A stretch of 64,000 bases of DNA from Sorex araneus. Its lineage: Eukaryota; Chordata; Mammalia; Eulipotyphla; Soricidae. Positions 12,186-24,217 of the stretch are shown piece after piece; position 1 is the first letter of the stretch, and each line of letters starts with the position of its first letter. The stretch is from contig NC_073313.1 of NCBI RefSeq assembly GCF_027595985.1, positions 116,800,552 through 116,864,551 of the forward strand. The letters run 5' to 3'. Below the pieces are notes generated by a model that worked only from the letters and a program-made list of their open reading frames with translations, was not told the origin of the DNA and searched no databases. Both the position numbers and the translations under genes were made by a program.

Positions 12186-12234
<49 letters not shown>
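12048..12234. repeat. (GT)n(GA)n compound microsatellite
   Basis: About 12 GT units, then about 160 bases of GA with interspersed GGGA. Nearly pure purine from 12075 on. The GA part gives spurious 'ER' repeat frames. Confidence 0.95.
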
Positions 12235-12237
<3 letters not shown>

Positions 12238-12768
12238 AATGCCAGGCTAGGTGTGTGTGAGCCTGGCTTACTGCTGAAATGGAATTCCTCAGAAACACTG
12301 ATTTCCTTTGACATTGGGTATTTTTCTTTCCAAAATAAATGTTCAATAACAACAAATTAATAAATGTTGGGGAGTTTCTTCAGTAAGCAACTCCTTACCA
12401 ACTGGCACTGTAGGATTCTAAAGGTCACTGCTCACTCACCCTCACCCCACCTAAGGGAGCCATCATTATCAAAATGGTTTTCTTCAAGCCTAATCTCAAG
12501 GAACAATTTGGTTCTATATTACCCCTTGGAAATAAGTCTGTACTTTGGTGGGATCATCAAAGATAATGAGCAATGTGAAATTGTCCCTTATGAAATATGT
12601 AAAACTATAAACCAAAATATAATTCTAAACTGGTAATGGCTCCAAGTGACCAGATGCTAAAGGTGAGTCTCTACACTTGGGGGATCATAAAGCTTCTGTA
12701 AATGGCCAGAATGTAAATATTTTTGGCATTGCAGGTTGTCGGATCTCTGATTATAAATATCAGTAATC

Positions 12769-12975
12769 TGAGGCTGGAGTGATAGCACAGCGGGTAGGGC
12801 ATTTGCCTTATGCGGTCGACCCAAGTTCGATTCCCAGCATCCCATATGGTCCCCTGAGTATTGCCAGGAATAAGTCATAAGTGCAAAGCCAGGAGTAACC
12901 CCTGTGCATCGCCAGGTGTGACCCGAAGAGAAAAAATAAAAATAAATAAAAATTTTAAAAATAAATAAATAAATA
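12769..12975 (+). repeat. Type A SINE with (AAAT)n tail
   Basis: A copy with a 3-base deletion in the anticodon region (gccttatgcggtcgac) and a tail of AAATA units. Flanks cagtaatct and tagtaatct suggest the target duplication. Confidence 0.92.
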
Positions 12976-13256
12976 TTAGTAATCTTACTGAACAGTTATT
13001 TGGAGGAAAAAAAACCGTAACATCTTTCCTATAAGTTATTTCACTAGAAGCTTGACATTAATATTGAACTGGTGAAATATATCTGAACTGCCATATTTCT
13101 CTTCAATATAAAAACCTCAATGGTAGAACAACTCTTTTGACATAATTTTGAAAGATTCCAGAAATAACTGATTCCTTTTTCACTTCAGTGACAGCTACTC
13201 TAAGCTCCCTCTAGTTTTCCATTGTACGCTGTGTTTTTTAAGGGATTCCACCTCAG

Positions 13257-13335
13257 CAGTAAGACAGGCTCACACACACCTAGTCAGGCTCACACACACA
13301 CACAATAACAAAACACACACACACACACACACACC
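13257..13335. repeat. (CA)n microsatellite
   Basis: Interrupted CA runs with two copies of caggctcacacacac. Confidence 0.9.
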
Positions 13336-13579
13336 CTACCATTTTTTATGTACTGTGAGTTTGGTTCCACACATTATTCAATGAAAGGATTTTAAAAGGG
13401 CAAATGTGTTAATATGATAGGGAATACCTTCTAAATGCAGCCACTGTTTTCTTTCATAATTGCATATAGACAATGCCTATTGGATGTACAAATAAAAATG
13501 ATGTTTTGGAACTAATGAACTTGCTATGAAATGACTTTCCCATAAATCCGTTTTTTCATGGCACTCGTTCAAAAAGAAG

Positions 13580-13736
13580 TCTAGGTACCAGAGAGATAGA
13601 TAGCTTGACTGCCTGGAGCATATGCTTTTCATTCGAAAGGCCCTGTTTGGATCCCTAGCACCTCATGTTCTCTCCGTCATGAATGAGGAATGATGCCTGA
13701 GCACCACCATGGTGGCCCAGAAACAAAACCAAAAAA
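13580..13736 (+). repeat. Old SINE, forward
   Basis: Diverged: tggatccctagcacctcatg and gcctgagcaccaccatggtgg are recognisable. Confidence 0.65.
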
Positions 13737-13739
13737 GAG

Positions 13740-14835
13740 GAAAAATAAAAGAATAAATCAATACTGCTTCTGAGCAGCAGGAATGTTAAAAACACAGCCT
13801 TTGGTATGTCTGAAAACTTGAGCAATTTTCTTTGGAAGAAGTTTCAAAAAGACTGCTGCCTGTGCCATGGTTGATGCTCTATAATTTGTAAAATAATTAA
13901 GATTATCTTATAGAGGTGCTTTTTCAGAGACAGCACCAAGTCACTGCTTACATTCTCTAGGTATTTTCAAATACCATAAATCTAAAATTGTATAATACCA
14001 TGAAAATATTGTGTGTGGGTTGTTTGGGGAGTCTGAAATGACAATTGTATAGCAAGGGTGATGTCTCAAAAGTTTTTATAAGTCTGATTTATTTAAATGA
14101 TTTGAGAATCTTATGTAATTTATGACCTGAGACTGGTCCAACAATCTACAGTCTAATCTCTGAAAGAAAATCACTGTGATAATGAAAAAAAAAATCAAGA
14201 AGTAGGGAAACTTCAATAGCATTCAAATTGTGTAAATACCAAACAATGACTTAAGGGAGTATTGTTGGGTTAATATGGTAGAATTCTCACTTTCCCCCAA
14301 ATGGATTTATATGCTATAAATTATAAGGACTGAGCAGTTCTTTTGCTACAGAAATAATTCTCAGAGCCATTAAACTACCATCAAATTCTTATAATACTGA
14401 TGGAATATTCTGATAATTACTTTGAATTTATTTAGAATCAATGCCAATATTTTAAATTTCTTTGGCATTATGGAGCCTTGAAACACTGGTCAACAATGAG
14501 AACTGTATAAAAGAGAATAAGTAAGTTCTCATGTAAAAAGATCAAACAATGATTATAAGAGACAGAAATGATAATGACAGAAATGACATGATAGAAAATG
14601 TGGTCGCTGTGACTTCCTTTTTCGACAGCTATCTTCTTCCAATTTTATCTAAAGTAACTGAAATATGCCTTCTAATGCTAATTTATGTTATCAAGTATCA
14701 TTATGTTAATGGTACTTGTGATCAATTTTAGGATTAGAAAGAAAAAAGATGACCATGACATAAAGCTTATACCAGTGTACAGGAAAGAAATTATTGAGTA
14801 TTTCACTGAGTGACTTTTTAAAAGGTGCCTGTCAT
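13740..14835. other. KLHL13 intron DNA, nothing recognised
   Basis: AT-rich; no coding exon or repeat family identified. Confidence 0.55.
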
Positions 14836-14839
14836 TTTG

Positions 14840-15178
14840 GACAGGAATAGAGTGTTGAAAATAAAGGTGATAGGTGATATACGTGATAATCTTTCAGAAT
14901 CTCTATTGCAAATCATAGGCCCAACAAAAAGAGAACGAGAGAGAGAGAGAAAGAGAGCAAAAACTCAGAGAGACAGAGAGCGAAAGAGACAGAGAGACAG
15001 AAACGTGGAAGAAAAGTACCTGTGGGGAGAGGGAGAAAGGGAGAGAAACTGGGGATGTTGGTGATGGAATATGTACATTGGTGAAGGTGTTAGAATATTT
15101 AATGACTGAAACCCAATTATGAATAATTTTGTAATTGTGTAACTCACTGTGATTCCATTTTTAAAAATTAAAAATAAA
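14840..15178 (+). repeat. L1 3' UTR fragment
   Basis: Shares the order of blocks seen at 34500-34760: tctctattgcaaatcata, gcccaacaaaaagagaa, a GA-rich segment, gatgttggtgatggaatatg, and an end near taactcactgtgattcc followed by A-rich sequence. 5'-truncated. Confidence 0.75.
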
Positions 15179-15229
15179 ATAAGAAGAATAAATCTTGGAG
15201 GAAACATAATTATGATAATCAAAATAAGA

Positions 15230-15413
15230 TAAAAAGGGCAACTGTCAAGAAGGCAGGCTGGTGGGGGTGGGAGCAGGGGCAGAAGGGAGGAACCTGGGAA
15301 CTTTGGTGGAGGGAATTCCACACTGGTGATGGGATGGATGCTGGAACATTGTATGTCTAAAACTCAACTATGAATAACTTAGGCAATCATAGTGTTTTAA
15401 TAAAATAACATAA
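15230..15413 (+). repeat. L1 3' end fragment
   Basis: A second 3' end directly after the first: ggaggaacctgggaactttgg, cactggtgatgggatgg, aaactcaactatgaataac, ending in ttttaataaaataac. Confidence 0.7.
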
Positions 15414-15479
15414 AAAAACTAATTCTCACCAGTCACATACTCAGAAAACAAATTTGGATTAACATTAAACTTTGTATAT

Positions 15480-15482
15480 ATA

Positions 15483-15516
<34 letters not shown>
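15480..15516. repeat. (TA)n microsatellite
   Basis: About 13 TA units at the tail side of the reverse SINE that follows. Confidence 0.9.
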
Positions 15517-15517
<1 letters not shown>

Positions 15518-15679
15518 TTTTTGGGTCACACCTGGCGATGCACAGGGGTCACTCCTGGCTCATGCACTCAGGAATCACCCCTGGCGGTGCTCACAGGACT
15601 ATATGGGATGCTGGGATTTGAACTCGGGTCAGCCTCATGCAAGGCAAACGCCCTACCTGCTGTGCTATCACTCCAGCCC
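15517..15679 (-). repeat. Type A SINE, reverse
   Basis: Full copy, with flanks aaactttgtatata before and aaaactttgtatatt after as target duplication. Confidence 0.95.
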
Positions 15680-15794
15680 CAAAACTTTGTATATTTAATT
15701 GACAAAGAAAACGATCTTATTCCATTGCCTCTGACAGGCCACAGATTATGCAAGAGTCAGACACTTGTAAAATGGACTTAAAACTGTACAGCAG

Positions 15795-15925
15795 GTCAGG
15801 AAGACAACTTAAGTGGCTTATTGTATGCTTCACATGTGGGAGGCCCGGTTTCCATTTCTGGCACTATATGATCCCCAGACCATAAGCAGGAGTGACCCAC
15901 AAGCACTGCTGAATAGATCACAAAA
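15795..15925 (+). repeat. Old SINE, forward
   Basis: A degraded body (cttcacatgtgggaggcccgg, gcaggagtgaccc). Confidence 0.6.
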
Positions 15926-16073
15926 CGAAAGAAAAAAGAATGCCACAAAAACAAGCCTTCCCTAACCCCCGCCCAAGTCTGTTCAGTAAAATATTATGAG
16001 CGACTTAAAAAAAAAGAAAACGAGGAAACATGTCGAACTTTCGCCCATGATTCTATTAAAATTTAAAATCAAG

Positions 16074-16233
16074 GTACAGTGGGTAGGGTGTTTGCCTTGC
16101 ATGTGGCTGACCTGGGTTTGATCCCAGCATCCCATAAGGTCCCCAAAGCACAGGCAGGAGTAATTCCTGAGTGCAGATCCAGGAGTAATCCCTGAGTATT
16201 GTCAGGTGTAGTCCCCAAACAAAATAAATAAAT
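16074..16233 (+). repeat. Type A SINE, 5'-truncated
   Basis: Begins inside the A box (tacagtgggtagggtg) and has an AAATA tail. Confidence 0.88.
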
Positions 16234-16467
16234 AAAATTTGAATTCAAAAATAAATTTTGCATTTGAAACTTCACAGGGAAGACAAAAACATATATTGAA
16301 CAAATAAAATATTTTGCATACTACTGATGTGCTTATGAGATAAAATGTGTGCCTTGATCTGCAATAGATGTCTAGATAAGGCATACAGCTATTTCTCTGA
16401 CATTTTATAAGAAGTAAAACTTAAAATCAAATCCTACTTACATCTTTGGTCTTTAATTTTGGTCTTT

Positions 16468-16721
16468 AGGACTGGAGTGATAGCACAGTGGGTAGGGTGT
16501 TTGCCTTACACACGGCCGACCCATGTTCGATTCCTCTGTCCCTCTCGGAGAGCCTGGCAAGCTACTGAGAGTGTCTCGCCCACAAGGCAGAGCCTGACAA
16601 GCTCCCTGTGGGGTATTTGATATGCCAAAAACAGTAACAAGTCTCAAAATGGAGACGTTACTGGTGCCCACTCGAGCAAACCAATGAACAACGGGACGAC
16701 AGTACTACAGTGCTACAGTTA
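16468..16721 (+). repeat. Type B SINE
   Basis: Has the same tRNA-like head as type A (ggactggagtgatagcacag, ttcgattcc), then ctgtccctctcggagagcctggc and atatgccaaaaacagtaaca. It ends in ctacagtgctacag instead of poly(A). It ends about 60 bases from the donor side of the 16.8-kb KLHL13 exon. Confidence 0.93.
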
Positions 16722-16782
16722 GATTTGTTAACAACTGGGGATGGGTAAAGAAATGAGTATACTTTCATACAAATGAACTTAC

Positions 16783-17578
16783 GCAGTTCTCCAGCTGCAT
16801 TCCGCCCACCAACTGCATATAGGTATCCTTTGAGGGCACTTAGGTGGAAGAAGGTGCGCTTTTCATTTAAAGATGCAACTTGCATCCATTTATTGTATCG
16901 AGGATCAAATCTGAAAACTGTATCGACTGCTGTTTTCCCTTTTGTGTCGTAATTACTCTGCCCACCTACGACATAGAGGAAATTTCCAATGACAGCTATG
17001 CCATGCTGGTACCGTGGGGCATCCATGGGGGCTAGTGATTTCCATTCGTGAGCCTTCTCATCATACATGCGCAATTCCTTGCTGACAACCAGCTGCTGCC
17101 TTAGCACACCTCCCAGTGTAACCAGATGCGTCATGTCAGACCGAATGGCAGTCCTGTCTGACTGCATAACTGGCTGCATGTAGGGCATCATTTGGTAATT
17201 GCTGGCTTCCAAAAGAAGATTCACGCAGGTATTGTCAGTTCTCATGAAATCCACGGTTTGCACGTAATTAATGAGCTCTTGTGGTGTCATCAGGGGGAAT
17301 CGTATGTTCTTCATTAATTTTGGAGCAAAGTCCATGCGGGGCTCTTCCAGGCGCAGCCAGCGACAGGTAGCCTTAAAGAGCTCCAGTTCAGTGCAGTGCT
17401 TAAGGCTATTGCTGGAAAGCACGAACACAAGACGCTCAAAGGGGAGTTTCAGGAACTCCCCAGTGTTCAGCAGAGCAGGAAAATTCTTCAAGACAAAGCT
17501 GTTAACGTATTTATCCACTTCTGTCAGATTGTAGGTGTTGGCAATTCGCCCAACCTCGACACAATTGTCTAAAGTGAC
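16783..17578 (-). CDS. KLHL13: KLHL13 largest coding exon (BACK domain and first Kelch repeats)
   Basis: A 796-bp exon for residues 149-413 plus one base. The acceptor AG is at 17580-17579 and the exon opens in phase 0 with [18 protein letters not shown]. The donor is C|GTAAGT at 16782-16781. The first part is the BACK domain (about residues 150-255: [39 protein letters not shown]). A linker with [19 protein letters not shown] follows, then Kelch blades with [17 protein letters not shown] and LYAVGGRNA. The BACK domain with the BTB forms the CUL3-facing half of these adaptors. The frame is open throughout, with no sign of decay. Confidence 0.96.
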
Positions 17579-17933
17579 CTATTAAATCAGTTAAAAAAGA
17601 AAAAAGGGAAAAAAATTTAAACAGGACCATTCTTGTGACACTAGCACCCGGATTACATGAAATACCTGTTTAGAATAAAGTGTGCATTATACTGTTCACA
17701 TAGATGCAAACGAAGATTCTCATCTTCACAAATCAGCATGATCTTATCCAATGGCGGGTAATTAAAGAAAATGATCAGTGGGAAGTTACAAATTGACCTT
17801 GCCTCAGAAATGCTCTCGCATAGACTACTAAAATTCTGGTCTGATGAAAATTAAAAAAAAAAAAAAGCTAATCCTATTACAATCCAGGGAAAGTGACAAC
17901 ATCGGAGTAATATTAAAATAAAGCAAGGGGGGG

Positions 17934-18145
17934 GGCTGGAGCGATAGCACAGCGGGTAGGGCGTTTTCCTTGCACGAGGCCGACCGGGGTTCTATTCCCA
18001 GCATCCCATATGGTTCCCTGAGCACTGCCGGGGTAATTCCTGAGTGCAGAGCCAGGAGTAACCTCTGAGCATTGCCAGGTGTGACCCAAAAAGCAGATAA
18101 ACAAATAAACAAACAAACAAACAAACAAATAAATAAATAAACAAG
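17934..18145 (+). repeat. Type A SINE with (AAAC/AAAT)n tail
   Basis: Full copy preceded by a G-run, with a long tail of AAAC and AAAT units. Confidence 0.93.
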
Positions 18146-18149
18146 CCAG

Positions 18150-18312
18150 GGCTGGAGAGTGGAGCACATGTTGTGCATGCAGGAGTCCCACCCGTGTTCA
18201 ATCCCTGGCACTGCATGGTCCCTTGGGCACTGAAGTGACCCTTGAGCACTGTGCCAGGAATAGCCTTTGAGCACAGCCAGATGCAGCTCCAAAGCAAACA
18301 AAAGAAAACCAC
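18150..18312 (+). repeat. Old SINE, forward
   Basis: Directly after the tail of the copy at 17934: gggctggagagtggagcaca, gttcaatccctggcactgca. The younger element probably inserted just 5' of it. Confidence 0.7.
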
Positions 18313-18650
18313 ACACAAAGAAAAAACAAAAAACATGGTCAAATAAATTGAGCATTATGTCATCGAAAACCCGTCAACTGTTTTCCAGACTCAAAACTTG
18401 TTCTCACAGTCTTTCCAGGAGATGCCGTGGTCTCTTACTTTAGCTATACTTCCTGGCACAAAGAACTCGATTCTGATTAAGGTTACAAAAGTAGGTCAAT
18501 GTAGCTGATTACTGATGGACTTCTTGGTAGGACAAGTCAAAAAATAAAGTGTGGAGGTAAGAGGGGCTGGTAATGGATGCAAGAAATAATGCATTCTTCG
18601 TGCTACAAAAAAAGAAAAAGAAATTAAACTGAGGATAGTGATGTGTCTGG

Positions 18651-18906
18651 AGCTGGAGCAATAGCACAGTGGGTAGGGTGTTTGCCTTGCACGAGGCCTA
18701 CCCAAGTTTGATTCTTTTGCCCCTCTCGGAGAGCCTGGCAAGCTACCGACAGTATCTCGCCCGCATGGCAGAGCCTGGCAAGCTACCTGTGGCATATTTC
18801 ATATGCCAAAAACAGTAACAACAAGTCTTACAATGGAGACATTACTGGTGCCCCCTAGAGCAAATTGATGAACAACGAGATGACAGTGACATGACAGTGA
18901 CAGTGA
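18651..18906 (+). repeat. Type B SINE
   Basis: Full head and body, tail gacagtgacatgacagtgac. The flanks agtgatgtgtct before the head and after the tail look like the target duplication, overlapping the tail. Confidence 0.93.
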
Positions 18907-18985
18907 TGTGTCTCAGTGGTAAAGTACAAGAGACCAATGTTTGATCTCAAACATCAGACATCAGAGCAAAAAAATAATAATAATA
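18907..18985 (+). repeat. Old SINE head, forward
   Basis: tgtctcagtggtaaagtac and tgtttgatctcaaacatc; it appears to be the older element into which the type B copy inserted. Confidence 0.45.
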
Positions 18986-19289
18986 AATTAACTAATTTAA
19001 TTGAATAGGCACAGAGTAAACTAAGGCAGGAAAAAAGCTCCAGTGTCCTCTAAGCTGACTCTGACCATTGAACTGCGTCAAATGATCAGCATTCCAAGAG
19101 GCTGAAAAGAATGAGAGCATCCTGGTTGAAAGGCTTCATGAAAAGAACTTTGTATCTATTTTTATATTGTAACTCTTCCATGTGGCCATTGTACCCTGTC
19201 ACTTCTTTATTGATCATTACCTCTCCAGCCCCCCATTACATATATTACATATTCCTCTTTTTCCCCTATCTAAGTCTTTTTCCCCTATC

Positions 19290-19377
<88 letters not shown>

Positions 19378-19378
19378 G
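19290..19378. repeat. (CT)n(CA)n compound microsatellite
   Basis: About 17 CT units joined to about 23 CA units; it produces false S/L and T/H repeat frames. Confidence 0.95.
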
Positions 19379-19774
19379 TGTGTCCTGGAGTCCTGCTCAG
19401 GACATGCTTTCAGGTTTCTGCCTAAATGTTTGGACCCAAATTGCAATTCTCTGCTATTCTTGAACAAACTATTTTCACTTAGGCCCTAACCTTGCCATGC
19501 TCTGTTATTATCGAAGGTTCACAGTTCATCTCAATCCACTTCTCTGTCATAATTCTTCAAATAACACAGATAGAGAGCCACAAATGGAAAAACATAATTC
19601 TTGATTCCCTAGATTTATATTTCATGTAAATAGGCATCATTAATTATAATGATGCTCTTTGATGATTTAATAGGACAATTATTTCTAAAGAGAAATTATT
19701 TTCCACATTGTTTATCTAAAAATACATATGCAGGGGAACAGAAATTGGCATGAGAATTATTTTAGGTTGTTTTT

Positions 19775-19905
19775 TTATTTATTATTATTGTTTGGCTTTG
19801 GGGGCACACCTGATTGTGCTCAGGGCTCACTCCTGGCTTTGCACTCAGGAATCACTCCTGGCAGTGCTCAGAACCCATATGGGGTGACGGGAATTGAAGG
19901 CGAAG
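19775..19905 (-). repeat. Type A SINE, reverse, head missing
   Basis: ggctttgggggcacacctg to acgggaattgaa; the tRNA-like head beyond the B box is absent. Confidence 0.82.
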
Positions 19906-20084
19906 CAAGGGGTACACTACTTCTTCCAGCAGTAGGTTGATTAGAATAGGTAAAAACAGAAAAGGGGGGAAAAATCAGAAAACCCAGGAAAATTCCAGGT
20001 TGTAAAATAAATACATTTTCATTTATAAGAGAAATCTCCATTTGTAAAGTTGTTGCCAAAAAGGATAAATCTACATAACAACCG

Positions 20085-20300
20085 AACCCATTGTTTACTG
20101 TTTCTTTCCAGATAACCTCCCGGTACTGCCTCCCCCAGACATTTGGTGTTTAGCTGAAGTCAACTTTAAACTGTAAGTTTAGAGGAGTTCCTCTTGGGTC
20201 TCTCACTGAGGCATACAATTTAGTCAATTTCTGTTTTTGTTTTGCTAATCTGTCTTTCCCTATAGGAGGTTCTGAGTCAAGAACCTAGAAGGATAGATGA
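20085..20300 (+). repeat. Possible ancient LTR-type repeat
   Basis: The words gctaatctgtctttcc and caagaacctagaaggatagatg resemble an old mammalian LTR end that I recall only loosely. Low certainty. Confidence 0.3.
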
Positions 20301-21280
20301 AAAGTTATTTTTCCTCTCCAAGCAAGGGAATCACATTCTTAAGGATGGGTTGTTTCTGTACTATGTAATTACCCACGTAATTCAGTTTCTATAGGCTATG
20401 CAAGGTAGGGCTTCCTAAATCACTAAATCACGTTCTCTATTCTCATTCACACTCTCACTCTGCCTGGAGTTCAATATTTTCCCAAGCACGCAGTGAAATC
20501 TATGCAAGTGGGAAACCAGGAAAGACATTATGGAGTGGCTTCTCACCAGCCAAATCTCTTTATAAAAGAAAGTGACTGGTCAAAAGCACAGAGAGGAAAA
20601 CACATCAGCAAATACTATGCAAGGAACAAATCACACACACAAAAAGGCCTACTCATTTGTGTGCATGTACTCAAACACAGGTCACAAACGAAGGACTCAA
20701 AAGTTTTCCTTAATCTTGACAGGGTGTTGGGCTCACAATGAGGTTATTGTGATATTTCGCTAACAGACAGGCAGACAGGAGAAAATTGGCTAAGTCTTCT
20801 ATTTTATCCTTTAAATTAAAAGCTGAAATGAGACTAAAATCATTACTCCTTTGCATAACATTACTGCCCAGTTAAGAGATAATACCACTGAAAGTGCTTA
20901 AGCTAATACATAGGCATATAAGGCTATTTTCACAGATTAATTAACTGAAGAACAATTTGAAGCATTTGAAGCAGCTGATTTGCTTTACAAAAAATTATCA
21001 AAAATTTAACGGCTTATTAGACTTACTAAATAGACATGAAAAATACCTTTGAAAGTGTGCCATAAAAGGACTAGTAAATTATGTACCTTGAAATATACAG
21101 AATCTAATATTGTACTAGCTAGGATTGCTAATTCGGGGAGTTGTTATCTCATAAAAAATTTCAATTGTGGAAATGAAGTTACAGTTAACACCTAATTGTC
21201 TAAATCTGCTCAGATGGAAAGAATTCCTCTTTGGGGCAAGGCAGCCACTTTCTGAAAAGAAAAAGAAATATTCTTTGATG
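20300..21280. other. KLHL13 intron DNA, nothing recognised
   Basis: AT-rich; no exon or repeat family identified. Confidence 0.55.
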
Positions 21281-21283
21281 GGG

Positions 21284-21366
21284 AGAAAGCACAAAGGGCT
21301 GGAGCATGTGCTCTACAGGAGGGAGGCCCCCAGTTTGATTCCTAGCACCACATGGTTCCCCACAAA
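21284..21366 (+). repeat. Old SINE fragment, forward
   Basis: gggctggagcatgtgctcta and ccagtttgattcctagcac. Confidence 0.6.
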
Positions 21367-21424
21367 TAGAATTCCTTAGAATAGAACTTTTCATCCTTAT
21401 TGCTAGCACTACGGATAAAAACAA

Positions 21425-22145
21425 CTAATAATGAAGGAGAAAGCCTCAGTTTACCCTTGCTAGCTGCTGTGAACAGTTCCACTTTTGGCTGGCCCATGCT
21501 ACATTTTTGACTCCTTGCAAATTCCTGGGCTTTTCTAATAAAAAAAGGAGCTAACAATTGTCCATCATAAAATCCTGCCCCAGAGCTTAGCTCACAGGGA
21601 GACTAAGATATTGGACAATATCTGAGGCAGATGGTCAGACAGACTCAAGCCAGCCCGACCACCCCGTAGATTCCCTGCACTCTCTGTAATACTTGTCAAA
21701 TGATAAGACATGCAAATAACCTTTAAAAAGGCCTTCCTTTTAACTTATTCCTTATTTACTAAGTTCCTCCCAACTTTGGGAGCTCCTTTTCTTTTCTCTT
21801 CTACTTTCCAGTAAACTTTTCTACTTTCCAACTCTGAGTGGGAGCATCTTTATTATTGAATATTTTCATTCTTGAAAATACTGAAGAACCTTCGAATCAG
21901 GAATAAACAAAAGAGGGGCTGGAGCAATAGCACAGCGGGTAGGGCGTTTGCCTTGCACTCGGCCGACGCGGGTTTGATTCCCAGCATCCCATATGGTCCC
22001 CCGAGCACTGCCAGGAGTAATTCCTGAGTGCATGAGCCAGAAGTAGCCCCTGTCCATCGCCCGGTGTGACCCAAAAAGCAAAAAAAAAAAAAAAAAAAGA
22101 GACCTGCCGAAGCTGCTTCTGCCTCACCTGCATCAGTAATGGCTG
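21425..22145 (+). repeat. LTR-like repeat D, copy 1, split by a SINE
   Basis: Matches the repeat at 32600-33150 in the same strand. Shared blocks include tgcaaattcctgggct, aacaattg.ccatcataaaat, cttagctcacaggga and gaatattttcattcttgaaaat. The SINE at 21915-22100 interrupts it, and a GC-rich block follows. Layout and AT-rich 3' part suggest a solitary LTR; no protein was seen. Confidence 0.6.
21915..22100 (+). repeat. Type A SINE inside repeat D
   Basis: Full young copy with a pure A tail of about 18. It sits between gaagaacctt and the GC-rich 3' block of the host repeat, which is uninterrupted at this place in copy 2. Confidence 0.95.
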
Positions 22146-22169
22146 CTTAAATGAAATGGGTAAGTTCAT

Positions 22170-22600
22170 ATCAATGGTTGTTAGCTACCAAATTTAAATC
22201 TAAACACACAGCATGGGAATGGGGTGGGTTGCTGGGGAGCGCTATTTGGACAGAGAAGGGACCACTATGATAACAATAGTTGGAAATGATCATGCTGGAC
22301 AAGAACTGGCTGCTGAAAGGAGATAAAGTGTTATGCATGATTACTCTTTAGCAACAGTATTGCAACCCACAATACCTAAAAGTATAAAAAGGGGGAGAAA
22401 AAGGAGAAAGAAGAATAGAGGTCTGCCACAGAGGTTCGGGTGGGTAGGAGGGAAACTGGGGTATGGTGGAGGGAATGTGCACTGGTAAAGGGATGGGTGT
22501 TGGAGCACTGAAAATCAATCATGAACAACTTTTGTAACTTGTAACTGTGTTACAATAATTATTGGCTCACTGACAACAGTGAGCCAATAATTATTTTTTT
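22170..22600 (+). repeat. L1 3' end with terminal hairpin
   Basis: Shares blocks with 34430-34760: gaaaggagataaag, gtattgcaacccacaatacc, gtgcactggtaaagggatgggtgtt, aaatcaatcatgaacaac. It ends in a perfect inverted repeat at 22554-22595. Confidence 0.75.
22554..22595. repeat. Perfect 19-bp inverted repeat, 4-base loop
   Basis: Arm AATAATTATTGGCTCACTG at 22554-22572, loop ACAA, reverse-complement arm at 22577-22595, followed by T's. No mismatch. Confidence 0.95.
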
Positions 22601-22639
22601 TAAACCAACCTCACAGTCTATAAAATAAACCAAGTTTAA

Positions 22640-22787
22640 AGTTGAGAGACCAACCCAGGTTCGATCCCCGGCATCCCATATGGTCCCCCAAGCAATGCTA
22701 GGAGTGATTCCTGAGTGCAGAGTCAGGAGTAACTCCTGAGCATTGCCAGGTGTGACCCAAAAGAAGCAAGTAAATAAATAAATAGCA
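22640..22787 (+). repeat. Type A SINE, 5'-truncated
   Basis: Starts just before the B box (accaacccaggttcgatcccc) and has an AAATA tail. Confidence 0.88.
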
Positions 22788-22789
22788 TT

Positions 22790-24210
22790 TAGAAACCAAA
22801 TTCTAAAATTTAGAAATAAGATCAGAGTTCAGTACCTTCTCCCTTACTCTTCTTCAACATCATACATTTAAAAAACAACTATTAAAATAACAGCAGAAAG
22901 ATACCTACCTTTTATTTAAGGGTATTTGGAAAATGCTTTCCATATATCAGTACACTCTGATATATAGACACACCAGACTGGAAAAGACCTTGACAGACCC
23001 TAGTCAACACAGATACATAAAAATCATGGTCTTCCAAGCACTGCAGGGAGTAGGTAACTCCAAACAACAATAAGTAAATAAAATTTGAAAATAAAACATT
23101 AATCATAGACTAAGGATTTAGTATCAAAGTCTAAAATAAGAATCAACAACCTAAGCAGATCAAGGATGATGGAACAATGATAAGGAACTTTTTGAAAAAT
23201 ACAGGATTATTCAACTATGGTTCATTTCAACCCACTTCTCAGTCACAATTATTAAAAGAACTCCTGCTAGCATATCTCTAGTCACTTATCCCAGAAAATA
23301 TAAATTAATGAATACATGCAGCGAACAACACATAAAGCAATTCACATATGTAACAGAATACATGAAATGTATTTTAACAAAAGAAACAACTCATAACCAG
23401 ATATGTACCCAAAGTTCATCTGAATATGCAACCTGGTCAAAATTTCAAAGAAAGAAGTGTTATTATAGGTTAATCCAAATAATTGCATTACTGTTTTAAA
23501 TACTCAAGAAGGCAAAATGGGACACTATTTTTCAACCACTTCTGAAAATGAACAAAATTGTCCTTAAAATAATCAAGTGCACATTTAAATTCCTTAATAT
23601 AAATTTTTATAAACTATTCTACTATAATTAAACAATTTTCATGGTCATCCTAAAGGCAGTTCCAGCATCTTAATCTTCAAGGTGTTACTCTCATTAACAT
23701 TCTGTTATTCACTGTTGCTATATTAAATTGTTAAAATGATGCCCTAAACACCCAAACACTGTCATTAACATAATTTGATACTCTAACAGCAGGTTTCATC
23801 TGAAACCTATGATGTTATTTTGTTGAAGTTCAGTGTCTCAGACAAATAAATTCCAATTTAAAAAAACGAAAAAAGAAAATGATTATCTGCTTTTGTACTC
23901 TCAAAGGAAATGCGAAGAGTGAAAAACATTTAACTGGCCAATTTTAGTGGACTCCTTAGTCCACTAAATTCAATGTACCAAATTCCCTTTGGTGTATCTA
24001 GCTTATTAAAATGATTGCTTCACAAGTACAACTAAAGAAAGTAATCTTGTTCACAGAAAAAAAGACCAGGAAGAAACCAAAGCGGTTACTTAGGGGCCAG
24101 TTTAAAACACCCATCTTTGCTAGATCTAGCTTCCTTTCGCAGGGAAGAACATCACAGGGGCCAGGAAAGGGATCTTTCAGTAATAAAAGCAAAGGGGTGA
24201 TTAAAAAGCA
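22790..24210. other. KLHL13 intron DNA, mostly unrecognised
   Basis: A short SINE 3' fragment is possible at 23028-23092 (gtcttccaagcactgcaggg). Otherwise I identify nothing. Confidence 0.5.
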
Positions 24211-24217
24211 AAAATAT

